Source: Megascapheus bottae (taxonomy: Eukaryota; Chordata; Mammalia; Rodentia; Geomyidae). Taken from it: a stretch of DNA of 64,000 nucleotides. Below are positions 1-10,003 of this stretch, piece by piece. Made by a program: the position numbers and the translations under genes. How positions within the stretch are numbered: the first letter of the stretch is position 1; every line of letters begins with the position of its first letter. The notes beneath the pieces were generated by a model. It made no database searches. It was not told where the DNA came from and saw only the letters and a program-made list of their open reading frames with translations. The stretch spans positions 1,550,001-1,614,000 of the forward strand of contig JANJXV010000100.1 of NCBI GenBank assembly GCA_024803745.1, given 5' to 3'.

Positions 1-694
1 TTACAAATGAGGGAAACCATTGAGCTTATGTTTCTTTGGGTCTGGCTTGCTTCACTTAATATGAATTTTTCCAAGTCCTTCATTTCCTTACATATGGGGC
101 GATGTCATTCCTTCTGATGGCAGCATAGCATTCCATTGTGTATAAGTACCACATCTTCTTGACTCAGTCGTCTACTGAGTGGCATCTGGGTTGGTTTCAT
201 ATCTTTGCTATGGTAAATAGTGCTGCAATGAGCATCATTGTGCTAGTGGCTTTAGTATGTCCTTTTTTCTGGACAATTGGGTAGGTGCCAAGTAGTGGAT
301 TTTCTGGATCATAGGGGAGCTCTATGTTCAGTCTTTTGAGGAACCACCACACTGCTTTCCCTAGTGGTTGAACGAGTTTACACTCACACCAACCGTGTAG
401 GTGTGATCCCCCCTGGTCACTTCCCCACCAGTATCTCTTATTAGATTTTTTGATAATGGCCATTCTGACTGGAGTCAGGTGGAATCTCAAAGTTGTTTTG
501 ATTTTCATTTCCCTTATTGCTAGAGATATGGAACATTTCTTCATGTGTCTAAAGCCCATTTTAATTTTTTCTTCAGAGAATACTCTTTTAAGTCTTTAGC
601 CCACCTTTTAATAGGATGGTTGTTTCTTTGAAGATTTGTTTGGGAGAGATTCATTTTTTTCAGCTATAGATATATTTTAGATAACTACATATAT
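1..694 (-). mobile_element. L1 3' end: ORF2 C-terminus and part of 3'UTR
   Basis: The minus strand of 197-559 encodes a typical L1 ORF2 C-terminal stretch, with landmarks such as 'RFHLTPVRMA', 'LNIELPYDP' and 'TSTMMLIAALFTI'. The element is 5'-truncated near 694 and cut by the window edge. The counterpart in copy B (36905-38055) shows the 3'UTR that is missing here. Stop codons and frameshifts make it inactive. Confidence 0.9.
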
Positions 695-707
695 TTTTGT
701 AGAAAAA

Positions 708-1062
708 AGAATGGAAGCCATCATGCTGGCTCACAACTTAATTTCAGCTACTTAGGAGGCTCAGGGCTTAGGATCACAGGTCAAAGCCAACCAGGGCCCT
801 ACAGTGTGTGAGATCAAACTCTGTGAACATACAATGACTGTAAGAGGAATCTCACTGCCTGGGAATGTAGCCTAATGGTAGAGTGTTCACCTAGAATGCA
901 TGAAGACCTAGGTTCTATTCACCAGTTCCGCATACTCAGAAAAAAGCTAGAAGTGGCGCTGTGTCTCAAGAGGCAGAGCACTCACCTTGGGCAAGCAAGT
1001 CCAACGAAAATGTCTAGGCCCTGAGTCCAAGCCCTAGGACTGGCAAAAAGAAAAAAAAAGAG
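708..1062 (+). mobile_element. SINE: 7SL-like piece followed by ID-like SINE
   Basis: A degraded 7SL-like head ('ctggctcacaac...gctacttaggaggctc') is followed by an ID-like unit ('gggaatgtagcctaatggtagagtg') ending at 'ggactggcaaaaag' with an A-rich tail. The copy B counterpart is 38069-38421. Confidence 0.8.
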
Positions 1063-1159
1063 CAATCTTACTTAAGTAACAAGGAATGTACCCTATATTT
1101 ATACAGACTGAAAAATTCATTAAGAAATTAGAAAATATGTATAAAGTACATAATTTCTT

Positions 1160-1662
1160 TTGTGTGTTGGTACTGGGTCTTCAACTGAGTGCTTCAGCTC
1201 TATCCCTGAACTTTTCTGCTCAAGGCTAGCACTCTGCCAATGCAGCCCCAAATCAACTATCTTCAATTGAGATATAAGCGATGAATATTTCAGGGTGCTT
1301 CATGAAAAACATTTTTATAGATTGAAACTTTCAACACAGTCTTATTTTAGTATGAATGCTGAGATGGGAAGAGACAGAAAAAGTGAAATGTTTCCTGATC
1401 CCCATAGAGAAGAGACTCAGCAGAACCACTGTGGTCTGCAGGCTTCTTTGTGAGTTTTGTTTGCTTGTTTGATTTTTGTCAATTGTGGGGCTTGAACTCT
1501 GGGCCTGGGCACTGTCCCTGAGCTCTTCAGCTCAAGGCTAGTGCTTTAATCTGTGAGCCACAGTGCCACTTCTGGTGTTTCTGGCAGTTAACTGGGTACT
1601 TTGGCTGGCTTTAAACTTTGTTTCTCAGATATTAGCCTCCTGAGTAGCTAAGATTATAGGTG
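1160..1662 (-). mobile_element. Two minus-strand SINE pieces
   Basis: A short ID-like fragment at about 1160-1250 is followed by a fuller dimeric SINE at about 1470-1662. In plus orientation it reads 'gggcttgaactctgggcctgggcactgtccctgagctcttcagctcaaggctag' in pieces, then '...cctcctgagtagctaagattataggtgtga', the reverse of the 7SL-like head. Confidence 0.8.
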
Positions 1663-2039
1663 TGATGTACCATCACCAGGCTGCTGCTCTGTTACTATGC
1701 AGGTTCTGGATCAAGAACTTCAAGTTCTTACTTCAATTTTTTCTTCTCTTGCCTTATACTCTGCCATTTGGACGAGGCCCCAGTTCCTGGTCTTTGTTGG
1801 TTAATGAGAGATATTCTGATTTTCTAATATTCAGAGCAATGATTATAAAGCCCAGCATTTTACTTACTTGAATAAATTAAGAGACAGGACCTAGTGAGAT
1901 GTAAAACAAAATTTTTTTCAAGTTGCTATCCTGTTCTAATGCATAAGTCTGGCTATTTTGCTTACACACAAATATGTGTTTTACCAGTTTCTACTCTATT
2001 TTTGCTTAGCTTAAAACCACCACTGCCATTTCATAGATT
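1663..2039. other. No recognisable feature
   Basis: About 380 bases between SINEs. I see short open frames only and no repeat or exon I can name. Copy B (39021-39398) is similar, with scattered substitutions. Confidence 0.5.
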
Positions 2040-2318
2040 TTGTTGTTGTTGTTTGCGGTGCTTGAACTCTGTGCCTGGGCTGTTCCTCAGATCTTCAGTT
2101 CACTGCCAGTGCTCTACTACTTTTGATTTGGCCAGTCCTGGGCTTGAACTCAGGGACTGAGCACTGTGCTTATATTTTCTCAAGGCTAGGGCTCTACCAC
2201 TTCAGCCTCAGAACCACTTCCAGCATTTTTCTATGTATGTGGTATTGAGGAATTGAACCCAGGCCTTCGTGCATGCTAGGCAAGCACTCTACCACTAGGC
2301 CAAACTCCCAGCCCAAAA
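2040..2318 (-). mobile_element. SINE fragments (ID-like), minus strand
   Basis: A fragment at 2055-2110 lies beside an ID-like SINE at 2126-2318, recognised from 'gccagtcctgggcttgaactc' and 'catgctaggcaagcactctaccactaggcc', the reverse complement of the ID core. The copy B counterpart is 39400-39675. Confidence 0.85.
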
Positions 2319-2344
2319 TTATTCATCATTACTATTAGCTGTCT

Positions 2345-2575
2345 TCTTTTTTTATTATTGATTCGTCATGGTGCTTGGACTTTGGGCCTGGACACTGTCC
2401 CTGAGCTCTTCAGCTGAAGGCTAGCGCTCTTCCTCTACAGCTCCATTTTTGGTTTCTGGTAGTTAATTGGTGATGTAAGTCTCACAAACATATGTGTCCA
2501 GGCTGGCTTTGGGCTTTGCACCAAGATCCTCCAATCTCAGCCTCCATAGTAGCTAGAATTACACGCTTCAGCCAG
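2345..2575 (-). mobile_element. SINE (7SL/ID dimer), minus strand
   Basis: It shows 'tggtgcttggactttgggcctgg' at the ID-like end and 'ggctttgggctttgcaccaagatcctcc...' towards the 7SL-like end. The order is that of the dimer read backwards. The copy B counterpart is 39703-39935. Confidence 0.8.
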
Positions 2576-2597
2576 CAGTGCCTGACTGTTTGATGTC

Positions 2598-2763
2598 TCT
2601 GTCTCTGTCTCTCTGTCTCTGTCTGTCTGCCTGTCTGTCTGTCTCTCTCTGTCTCTCTGTCTCTGTCTGTGTCTCTCTGTCTCTCTGTCTGTCTGTCTCT
2701 CTCTCTTTCTCTCTCTCTCTCTCTGTCTCTCTCTGTCTCTCTCTGTCTCTCTCTGTGTCTCTG

Positions 2764-2799
<36 letters not shown>

Positions 2800-2820
2800 T
2801 CCCTCTCTCTCTCTCTCTGT
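2598..2820. repeat. Simple repeat, TCTG/CT-rich tract
   Basis: About 220 bases of interspersed TCTG, TCTCTG and CT repeats. It lies at the 3' tail side of the minus-strand SINE at 2830-3115. Copy B has a shorter tract (39953-40081) with a purer CT core. The Ser/Leu/Val-rich open frame across it is a low-complexity artefact. Confidence 0.95.
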
Positions 2821-2829
2821 CTTTTGGTT

Positions 2830-3115
2830 GTAAGAATTTAATTGTGCACCTGGGCAGTGTCCCTGGGCTCTTCAGCTCAAGGCTACAACCTTAAACACCT
2901 TGAGCCACAGTGTCACTTCTGGTTTTCTGGTGCTTAAGTGGAAGTAACAGTTTCATGGACTTTAGTGTCTGGCCTGGCTTTGAACTGTGATCCTCAGAAC
3001 CCAACCTTCTGAGATCATTTCCAGCTTTTTTTTTGGTGTAAGTGGTACAGAGTAATTGAACACAGGGCTTTGTTCATACTAGGCAAGCAAACTACCACTA
3101 GTGTGCACTCCAGCC
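2830..3115 (-). mobile_element. SINEs, minus strand
   Basis: A dimeric SINE (2840-3020) abuts an ID-like 5' remnant at 3030-3115 ('aattgaacacagggctttgttcatactaggcaagc'). The copy B counterpart is 40085-40372. Confidence 0.8.
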
Positions 3116-3139
3116 TTAGATAAGGGCTTTCTGTTTCTT

Positions 3140-3480
3140 TTTCTTTTTTTCACTCATGGGGCTTGAACTCTGGGCCTGGATGTTTACCTTAAGCTCTTCA
3201 GCTCAAGGCAAGAGCTCTACCACTTGAGGCACATTGTCATTTTGAATCTTCTGGATTATTTGGAAATAAGATTCTCACTGATTTTTATGCCTGGGCTGTC
3301 TTTGAACCTCGATCCTCCAGGGTAGCTAGGATTACCAGGGTGAGCCACCAGTCACGGGCATTAAATTATTATTTTTTGCATGTCCTATGGCTTCAACTCA
3401 TGGCCAGAGCACTGTCCTAGGGCTTGCTCAAGGATAGCACTTTACTTCAGCCAGCCAACTCCCGGTCCAAATAGGACACT
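3140..3480 (-). mobile_element. SINEs, minus strand, the second degenerate
   Basis: A dimeric SINE at 3150-3360 has 'gggcttgaactctgggcctgg' and ends at 'gctaggattaccagggtgagccacc'. A more decayed fragment follows at 3370-3480. The copy B counterpart is 40395-40735. Confidence 0.75.
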
Positions 3481-3614
3481 CTTGAAGCTAGAATTACAGA
3501 CATCTGCCATAATACTGGCATGTCGTTATCTAAGTATATAATTTGTCTTCTATTTTTGATGGCTTTTCCTTAGTGGACATATTTCCTACATATTTTATGG
3601 AAAACTTCCTTCCC

Positions 3615-3822
3615 ACTGGGGCCATCAGTTAAGCCTAGTGGAAGAGTTCTTGCCGAGCATGAATGAAGACCCAAGTTCAATTCCTCAGCACAACATAGAT
3701 AAAAAAGATAAAAGTGGTGCTGTGGCACATGTGATAGAACTTGCGCCTTAAGAAAAAACAAAAACAAAAACAAGGATCGTGCTCAGTTCCTCAGTCTAAG
3801 CCCAGTACTGGCAAAAAAAAAA
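3615..3822 (+). mobile_element. ID-like SINE, plus strand
   Basis: It starts at 'gccatcagttaagcctagtggaagag' and contains 'gagcatgaatgaagacccaagttcaattcc'. It ends at 'agtactggcaaaaaaaaaaa'. The copy B counterpart is 40872-41078. Confidence 0.8.
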
Positions 3823-3834
3823 ATCTGCCCAAAG

Positions 3835-4030
3835 TAGACATTTAAATTTATTGTACTTTTCAAAAAATTTGTTGTCAAGGTGATATACAAAGTAATTACT
3901 GTTACCTAAGTAATGAGTACATTTCTTCTAAACACTGTTACCCCCTCCCCCCTTTCTCTTTCCCTTCCCCCCAAGTCATAAATTTCATTTACAACAAATA
4001 TATATGTATTTTTATTCCTGAAAAAAATAG
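3835..4030 (-). mobile_element. Probable L1 3'UTR fragment
   Basis: It resembles the L1 3' ends near 34960 and 36930 in this window: 'ttgtcaaggtgatatacaaag', 'agtaatgagtacatttctt', then C-rich 'ccctcccccc'. It contains no coding part. The copy B counterpart is 41092-41285. Confidence 0.6.
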
Positions 4031-4399
4031 TTTAAAATGTGTTCAAATAAATGATGTAGGTTGATATATTTATCAAAATGGATTACTTGAACTCTAAAAT
4101 AAACATTCTAGGTAATTTTTCTCATAAAATTGTAGTAATGCTATAAAACTAATAAAAAGGGAATTTTAGTTATTAATTTCTTTTGTTTTACCTTTAACAT
4201 TATTACACTAAGCACACTGTTTATGGTATTAATACAGACATCATGAAATATGATTATGTAAGAAAATTAAATGATTAAAAATAGTAAGGTTGGGGGCCAG
4301 TAGTTTGGCTTGGTGGCACACACCCTGGACTGGCAAAAAAGAAGTAGGGTTAGATAAAACAGATTTATTTCCAAATGGGTGGAAAATGGTATGATTTCT
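4031..4399. other. AT-rich, no gene seen
   Basis: AT-rich sequence with a tiny SINE remnant at about 4290-4340 ('ggggccagtagtttggcttgg...ctggcaaaaaag'). Nothing else is recognisable. Confidence 0.5.
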
Positions 4400-4592
4400 T
4401 GTTTGGCTAGTCCTGGGGCTTGAACTGAGGGAACAGGAACTGTCCTTGGGCACATTTGTTCAAGGGTGGCACTCTGACACCTGAGCCACAGTGCCCCATC
4501 TGCTTTTTCTGTGTATGAAGTGTCGAGGAATTGAATCAAGTCTTCTTGTATACTAGGCGAGCACTCTACAACTAGGCCACATTCAAAGCCAA
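4400..4592 (-). mobile_element. ID-like SINE, minus strand
   Basis: It carries 'tggctagtcctggggcttgaac' and 'tatactaggcgagcactctacaactaggcc', the reverse of the ID core. The copy B counterpart is 41656-41848. Confidence 0.85.
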
Positions 4593-5005
4593 AGTAGATT
4601 TTTGATGCTATTGTGGAGTTTTAATTTTCTTAAATATTTGTACAAAGCACAATGGATATATAAACAGACTTGAACTCACAGATCAGAGTCCCACATAATA
4701 TTACAGTTACTCTGGCACTTTTCCTGATTGACAAAACACATTTCCAGGCATCTGCACTGTCCTTAAGCTTTGGTAGCTGACTTGTCTTTCCATGGAGGCC
4801 TGGCCTGGATTCCTGGTGATTCCATGCATTCCATAGTTCCCTGTATATCCAGTAAGGTTGACTTCTATGGGACCAGAAGTGTCTGGTTTTTGGCCCACCC
4901 AGGACCTAGGTGTTTGAGATCTCACATTATAAGTGGAAAATAAAACACAGTATATTAAGGACTGAAGAACTGCACACCATAATATTAACAATGAGAGTTT
5001 AATAG

Positions 5006-5531
5006 TTAGCAAAGTAAATACAATGAATACTTGACAAGAATCATGAGAGCATGATAAAGAGATGTCTTTTTAGGAAGGGTACAGGGAAGCTCTAAATCCA
5101 GACTGGCCTCCACGTTGCCTTCAGACAGTAATTCTACTTCAGAGTCCTCAGAAGGGTCTCCTTCCTCATGAGAAACAGAATGTCCTTCCTGAGTTAAGAG
5201 GGGGATGGATTCTGGTTTGTCGAATGGAGATTGAGTCTCTTTTAGTGAGATGGATGGGTCTGGATATTCTGTGAGGATGGATTCATTTTCCTCCAATGAA
5301 TCCAGTATTGAGAGTACACTTGCTGCTTCCCATGTGGACATTTTCCATGAGCCCAGCGTGTGCCCCTTCAGCTTGCACAATAAGTGGAGTGTTACTCTGA
5401 CTCAGATGGACTGACTCTGGGTGGAGTTTGAAAGGAAACGGAAGGAAATCTGGCTGCTCTTTTTCTTCCTCCATAGTATCTGCAGGTTCAACTGTGTCAC
5501 ATATGGGGTTCAGAGCAAAAGGTATATCCAC
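5006..5531 (-). pseudogene. Acidic open stretch, two overlapping frames, product unknown
   Basis: Two minus-strand frames look coding-like and meet through an apparent frameshift near 5283-5380. The first (5283-5531) contains 'TMEEEKEQPDFLPFPF'. The second (5006-5380) contains 'SILDSLEENESILTEYPD' and 'EEGDPSEDSEVELLSEG' before a hydrophobic end. I do not recognise a family. Position and strand suggest the acidic linker or tail of the RGL-like fossil. A further open frame of 101 codons at 4707-5012 starts with a membrane-like 'IKLSLLILWCAVLQSL'; it may be chance. All three are still open in copy B (41964-42788). Confidence 0.35.
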
Positions 5532-5543
5532 AGGACTCTAAAC

Positions 5544-5677
5544 CTGTTTGGTAATTTCTACAGAAGGCCCATGCTTTCTGGAGTGCAGTGATGATTCTCT
5601 GTTTCCATCAGTCACCAGCTCCATTGGTGGGTTTTTCATCCGGAGTTCAGGATAAGCTCTTCCACGATGACCCAAAC
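5544..5677 (-). pseudogene. Candidate linker exon of RGL-like pseudogene
   Basis: A 134-base block with a strong acceptor ('tatttccattcttAG') and a weak donor ('CAG|GTTTAG'). It reads 'RAYPELRMKNPPMELVTDGN' onward to 'VEITKQ'. No known domain. It is retained in copy B. Confidence 0.35.
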
Positions 5678-5856
5678 CTAAGAATGGAAATAGGTACAGA
5701 GTGGACAGAGTGGACTGCAAGTTGAAGTGTCACTCAACTTCCATGAGGATCTAATGGAGGAACCTGTAGAACTGGAGTTTGGACGGAACACTGAGGATGT
5801 GTAGGGTCTCTCTAATGAGTGCTTATTCCCGAGTCCTTTCAGAGGACAGACATTAC

Positions 5857-5894
5857 CTGGCTGACACCACCCATAAAGGGCATTTTGCCAAGCT
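5857..5894 (-). pseudogene. Candidate small exon of RGL-like pseudogene
   Basis: A 38-base block between a 'ttctacAG' acceptor and a 'CAG|GTAATG' donor. The longest frame reads 'LGKMPFMGGVSQ'. The splice signals support it but no domain is recognisable, and so small an exon could be chance. Copy B at 43116-43153 keeps both signals. Confidence 0.3.
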
Positions 5895-5946
5895 CTGTAG
5901 AAGTAAGGGCCAACCAATATCTAGACCACATGGGCTTCCTACTCAC

Positions 5947-6168
5947 AGGCTCTGAGGCACCCACACCAGGACTTCTACTTTTTCTTGGTCTTACTGGTCG
6001 CACATTCCTCCAGCTGGTCAAAAATTATGTGTTTAGTAGAGCAGGTCCAAAGCCGGCATGTGGAGCCTCATATAGAGCTTGAGTTGTGTCAGGGTGTGGC
6101 AGTTCTTGAACTCGTAGAAATCAGTGGGGTAGAAGTCCATTCACATCGTATAGATGGAACACATGATG
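5947..6168 (-). pseudogene. REM-domain C-terminal exon remnant
   Basis: Bounded by a CACAG acceptor (at 6169-6170) and a GTGAGT donor (5941-5946), 222 bases. The reading includes 'MDFYPTDFYEF' and 'LTQLKLYMRLHMPALDLL', matching the family pattern 'LDQYPEDF...CLKQLVAYVQLNMPGSDL'. An in-frame TGA precedes MDFYP. A frameshift near the end shifts to 'DQLEECATSKTKKK', which resembles the family's 'AQLEE' linker. Copy B is 43206-43427. Confidence 0.6.
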
Positions 6169-6454
6169 CTGTGGGCACATTCGGTACAAGGAAAGTGAGA
6201 GCCTTCTCTCTCCATCCTGAGCCTTCTACCAAAGGCCCTTTCTTGCAGGACTCTAATGCTGTGGCTGTCCTGCAGAGATGTGCACTTATGTGCTGGGAGG
6301 GGGGTAAGAGACACTCGAGAACAGGATGACTTTTACACCCCACTTCCAGAAGCTTCTGAGAGAGGCCTCTATGCATCTGTCCAAAGTAAACGCACCTTAA
6401 ATTAACTAAGTAAATGCTCTAAATAAATCAATAAGTGAATGCTCTAAATAAAGA

Positions 6455-6710
6455 ACTAAATGCTCATTCCTCTAATCTTAGCCACCCAGCAGGCTGAGCT
6501 CTGAAGATCACAGTGGAAAGCCAGTCTAGTCAGTAAAAGTCTAAAGGCACTTGTCTTCAATTAGGCAGCAAAAAGCCAGAACTTGACCTATGACTCAAAT
6601 GGTACAGTGCTAATTTTTGAACACCAAAGGGATGGCATTTAGACCTGGGTTCAGGTTCAAGTGGCAGCACTGGACCACACACCAAAATGTAACTGCTTTC
6701 AGGTTCTAAC
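6455..6710 (+). mobile_element. Old, degenerate 7SL/ID-type SINE
   Basis: Heavily diverged: 'cctctaatcttagccacccagcaggctgagctctgaagatca', then 'gtcttcaattaggcagcaaaaagccagaac' and 'aaatggtacagtgctaat'. The order matches the dimer. It lies in the intron between the two REM pieces. The copy B counterpart is 43713-43960. Confidence 0.6.
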
Positions 6711-7119
6711 AGGCAAAGTTATCACAATCCCTCCCTGATGGCTCAAAAGTGATTCAGCCCCCAGCTTTTCCTCTGACTCCAGTATTTCACAGGCCTCTGA
6801 CATTAGTACTGACACCTCATTTCTTACTGGGAAATGGGATTTCCTAGGATGTCACCTAGGTGAGGGCTGCAGTTGGGAGCCACTTACTAATGCCTGAAAT
6901 CCAACTTCTCAGTAAGCACACTGTTGAGACTCCAGTAGCTTGTGAGGGAAATGAAATGGCATGGTGTCCCAGTCATAATAAAGTAGTTTGTGCACTTATA
7001 TCATGCTTAGCTCCCCTGTGAACACCGCAGTGAACCAAACAGGCTCAGAGAGGAGCCAAGTATTCCAAGACTTGGCCAGGAAGGGTGAGCAAACCTGGGT
7101 TTGGAGGGGGAACACTCAC

Positions 7120-7292
7120 TTTTTCAAGAGAATTTCCAGCAACTACTACATTGTCCTCCACTATTTGAAATTGTGCAGGAAGTTTCCCACATAATAGAGA
7201 TCAACTTTCTGGTAGGCAGGGATCAGCTTTGTCAGCAGCATCTCCAACAGGCCTTCTTCCAGGATCCATAGGTTACAAGGCTCATTCAGAGT
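7120..7292 (-). pseudogene. REM-domain N-terminal exon remnant
   Basis: The minus strand reads 'LEEGLLEMLLTKLIPAYQK', then 'DLYYVGNFLHNF', three stops, then 'LLEILLKK', and ends at a GTGAGT donor (7114-7119). This tracks the RalGDS/RGL REM pattern: a leucine-rich first helix, 'LVPAF..SDLSYV..FL', then 'VLDLLFKR' at the exon end. The upstream edge near 7292 is a guess from a CAG acceptor. The stops make it non-coding. The same stops are in copy B at 44377-44549. Confidence 0.6.
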
Positions 7293-8064
7293 CTGAGCTG
7301 ACTTACCATCACACTATGTTGGCAAAACAGTGGATATTTCAAACGTAGGAATGGGACCACACTTCACACTGAGGAATTGGAATAGAGTAGATTGGAAATG
7401 ACACACTCTAATCTCAGTATAGTCACTTGAAAGCACACAAGAAGGTTGTAGTGTGTGGGCAGGATGATGGGTTCCAATAGGTTTCCTCTCAATATACCTC
7501 ATCTGAGTTGCCCTGGAGTTTCCTGGCTTTCTTCCTAGAGAAATGCCTGAATTCTGGAATTTTGGCTTGGCACTGATCCAGCATCTACTTCTTCAAGTGA
7601 GACATCCATATCTCTCATGCCTGAGATGCGAGCCTCCTGACCTTGGCAACAGCACAGCAACATCTTTCTGGTTCCTGAGCCATAGGCCAAGGGAGCTGGC
7701 TTGAGCTGGTTGTCACATACAGTGGCTTGGTTACCAGGGTTCCATATTCTGTTCCATTGTGAGGGAGGTAGGGTCACCTTTCAAGCCCCAATGACCAAAG
7801 CTCCTTGCTCACAGAAGACCTCCCCAAAGACATACTGGAGGCTGAATCTCCCTTCCCACCTCACATATGGATGTAGTAAACATCACACCTTTTTGTTCAA
7901 ATCCCAAGTCATTAACTAGGCGTAAGTTCTAGCCTGGTCAGAGGCTCAAGGAGCCTTTCTTAGGTAAGATCCAAACTTAACTGTCACTAGTCCCCTTACT
8001 CTTCACAGGACATTTTGCTTCACAGTGCCTTCTCAGCTTGCATTTTGCCTCTTGCACATTTTCT

Positions 8065-8255
8065 TTGCTAGTCCTGGGACTTGACCTCAGAGCCTGACCA
8101 TTGTTCATAGGCTTTCTTTAGGCTATAGCTGTCCCACCAAGCCACAGCACCACTTCCAGAGTTTTCTATGTATATGGTACTGAAAAATCAAACTGGAGTC
8201 TTTTTGTGTGGTAGCGAAGCACTCTACAAATAGATGAAACACCCAGGCCATCTTG
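8065..8255 (-). mobile_element. ID-like SINE, minus strand (inside IR arm)
   Basis: 'ttgctagtcctgggacttgacctc' through 'gtgtggtagcgaagcactctac'. It is shared with the inverted arm (about 30285-30480), so it inserted before the inverted duplication. Confidence 0.8.
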
Positions 8256-8484
8256 CACATATTTTTCACTTCAATCTACTAGGACGTTGTTAGGTTTCTG
8301 TATCCTAATCTATTTTTCTTCCTGATGAATATCTGTGCTGTCATCTGTAAAAATGCAAGTGGGAAAATCACAGAAGCATTGGTGACATAAAAAAAGTCTT
8401 ACAGACATAGATAAGTGTTCATTCTTTGTAGGAGAAAGGATATTTTGATATGGTGATGATGACTATTTATAAATACTCTATCGG

Positions 8485-8698
8485 GGTTTAGAGTTTGGCC
8501 CAGTGGTAGAGTGCTTGCCTAGCATCCATGAAGATCTAGGTTTGAGTCCTTAATATCACACAGATATAAAAATCCATATGGCAATGTGGCTCAAGTGGCA
8601 GATGGGTAGACTTGGGAAAAGCCAAGAGCAGTGCTCAGGCCCTGATTTCTAGCCCCAGGAATAGCAGAATAAACAAAAGAAAAGAAAAGAAAAGAAAT
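8485..8698 (+). mobile_element. ID-like SINE, plus strand (inside IR arm)
   Basis: 'gagtttggcccagtggtagagtgcttgcctagcatcc' at the start, then 'ggaatagcagaataaa' and an AAAAG tail. The inverted arm has it at about 29860-30055. Confidence 0.85.
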
Positions 8699-8832
8699 GT
8701 TTTTTACAAGTTATTCACTCACAGCATTTGCCTCTGAATTCTTCGCTTCTGCATCTTGTGACTTATCCATTTCCCTCAATGTAGACAAGAAAAACAGATT
8801 TTATTACTTGCTATCCTGTTGTCCAATCTTTG

Positions 8833-9744
8833 GATATTAATTCAAAATACAATATTGCCTGAGACATTGTGTGTGTGCATGTGTGTGTGTATCTGCCAAT
8901 GTGTGCATGCACACATGTGTACAGGGTTTAGGGCTTACTCATGGGGCCTGTGTGATAACCCTCAGCATCTTTTCCTCAAAGGTATTGGTCTTTCACATCC
9001 AGCTTATTATAGCTAATTGGAGTTGAGAGATTCACTCAATTCCTTGCCCTGTGCATTGGAACCCAGTGCTGGGTTCTCATATTGTTAATTGTAGCTATAG
9101 AGAAGGCTGAGGTCTGGGGATCCTCGTTAGAGTCCAGCCCCTGAAAGAAAGTCACTGATAGAAATCTTTATCTTCAGTTAAGCACGAATAAATATGGCAA
9201 AAGTGGAACTGTGGCTTAGTTTCTCTTGTACCAGCCATGAGAAAAGTAGTAATTGGCAGCACCTGGTCCCTGAGAGAAATCCTTAGCACTGGTTCAAAAA
9301 AAGATAGAAAATAATGAACAAAATTAAAACTTGCTGAGGAATCCATAAGGAAAAACGTGTCTGTGAATAATCTTGTCATTTCAGATTCCCTCAAGTGCTT
9401 ATGTCTCTCTATATTTTATCAAGTTTTTTAAAAGATATTTACATATTTTCTACCTTTCCTAAACAGAGATAGCCATCCACAAAACACAAACACAAACTCT
9501 CACACAGTATACCACCCACCCATAAGTGTCTGGCTATGTATATATGTATAGTCATATGTATTGATCTGTCTCTCTATGCTAATATATAAATGCATAAACA
9601 TATGTATTTAGACAAAAAGGAAACATACATAGATAGGTCTCAGGCATTTCCAGATTTTGTGCAAGTCTTCTGAGTGCAACTTACCATTGTATTGTTTGTC
9701 AAGATAGAGTCCCTCTAACTTTTGGCCAGCTTCTTGTCCTTTGA
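8833..9744. other. No gene recognised; short TG-rich patch
   Basis: It holds an imperfect TG/CATG patch at about 8868-8920 and otherwise unremarkable AT-rich sequence. The short open frames have no recognisable product. Copy B (46094-47004) is similar. Confidence 0.5.
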
Positions 9745-9940
9745 TACTTTTTTCTGCCAGTCCTGTGTTTTGAACGCTAGGCCTGGATGCTGTCACTGAG
9801 CTTGAGCTTCTTGCATTCAGTAGTTTATTGCAGATAAGAGTCTCATGGAGTTTCTGTCCTGGGCTGTCTTTGAATTGTGATCCTCAGATCTCAAACTCCT
9901 GAGTAGCTAGAATAACAGTCTTGAGCTACCAGTACCTGGT
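9745..9940 (-). mobile_element. SINE (7SL/ID dimer), minus strand
   Basis: 'tctgccagtcctgtgttttgaacgc' to 'ctcctgagtagctagaataacagtcttgagctacc'. The copy B counterpart is 47005-47200. Confidence 0.8.
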
Positions 9941-10003
9941 TCCTTTGCCTCTTTTACCCTTTTTTTGGCCCCATCACAGCCATGGTATGTACCTTCCTAT
10001 GTT

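Larger units (their letters stand above)
5006..7777 (-). pseudogene. RalGDS/RGL-like pseudogene, unprocessed
   Basis: A minus-strand gene fossil with exon-intron structure. Two consecutive pieces resemble the REM (Ras exchanger) domain of RalGDS/RGL proteins, which in intact members supports the RasGEF domain that loads Ral GTPases. These are 7120-7292 and 5947-6168, each next to a GTGAGT donor. Upstream, a methionine at 7663 begins a Cys-rich start (MLLCCC), a pattern some RGL-like proteins share; this is weak evidence. Downstream are exon-like blocks at 5857-5894, 5544-5677 and 5006-5531. In-frame stops and frameshifts interrupt both REM pieces. No RasGEF domain is visible downstream, so the copy is truncated as well as broken. 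Copy B (42263-45036) carries the same lesions, so decay began before the duplication. The family call rests on motif reading, not on a database search. Confidence 0.6.
7443..8832. repeat. Inverted-repeat arm 1 (copy A)
   Basis: The reverse complement of 29736-31106. Shared landmarks: 'agttgtagtgtgtgg', 'gcctccagtatgtcttt', 'cagaatatggaac', two SINEs, and the end near 'tgtctac...gagggaaa'. The arms differ more than the two duplication copies do, so the inverted duplication is older. The arm includes the upstream end of the RGL-like fossil. The copy B counterpart is about 44700-46093. Confidence 0.9.

Noticed and set aside
2578..2841. Open frame rich in Ser, Leu, Val and Cys
   Set aside because: It is the translation of the TCTG/CT repeat; no protein features.
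8485..8560. tRNA-like sequence within SINEs
   Set aside because: The ID-like head descends from a tRNA and may keep A and B boxes, but it does not fold as an intact tRNA and is followed by SINE body and tail.
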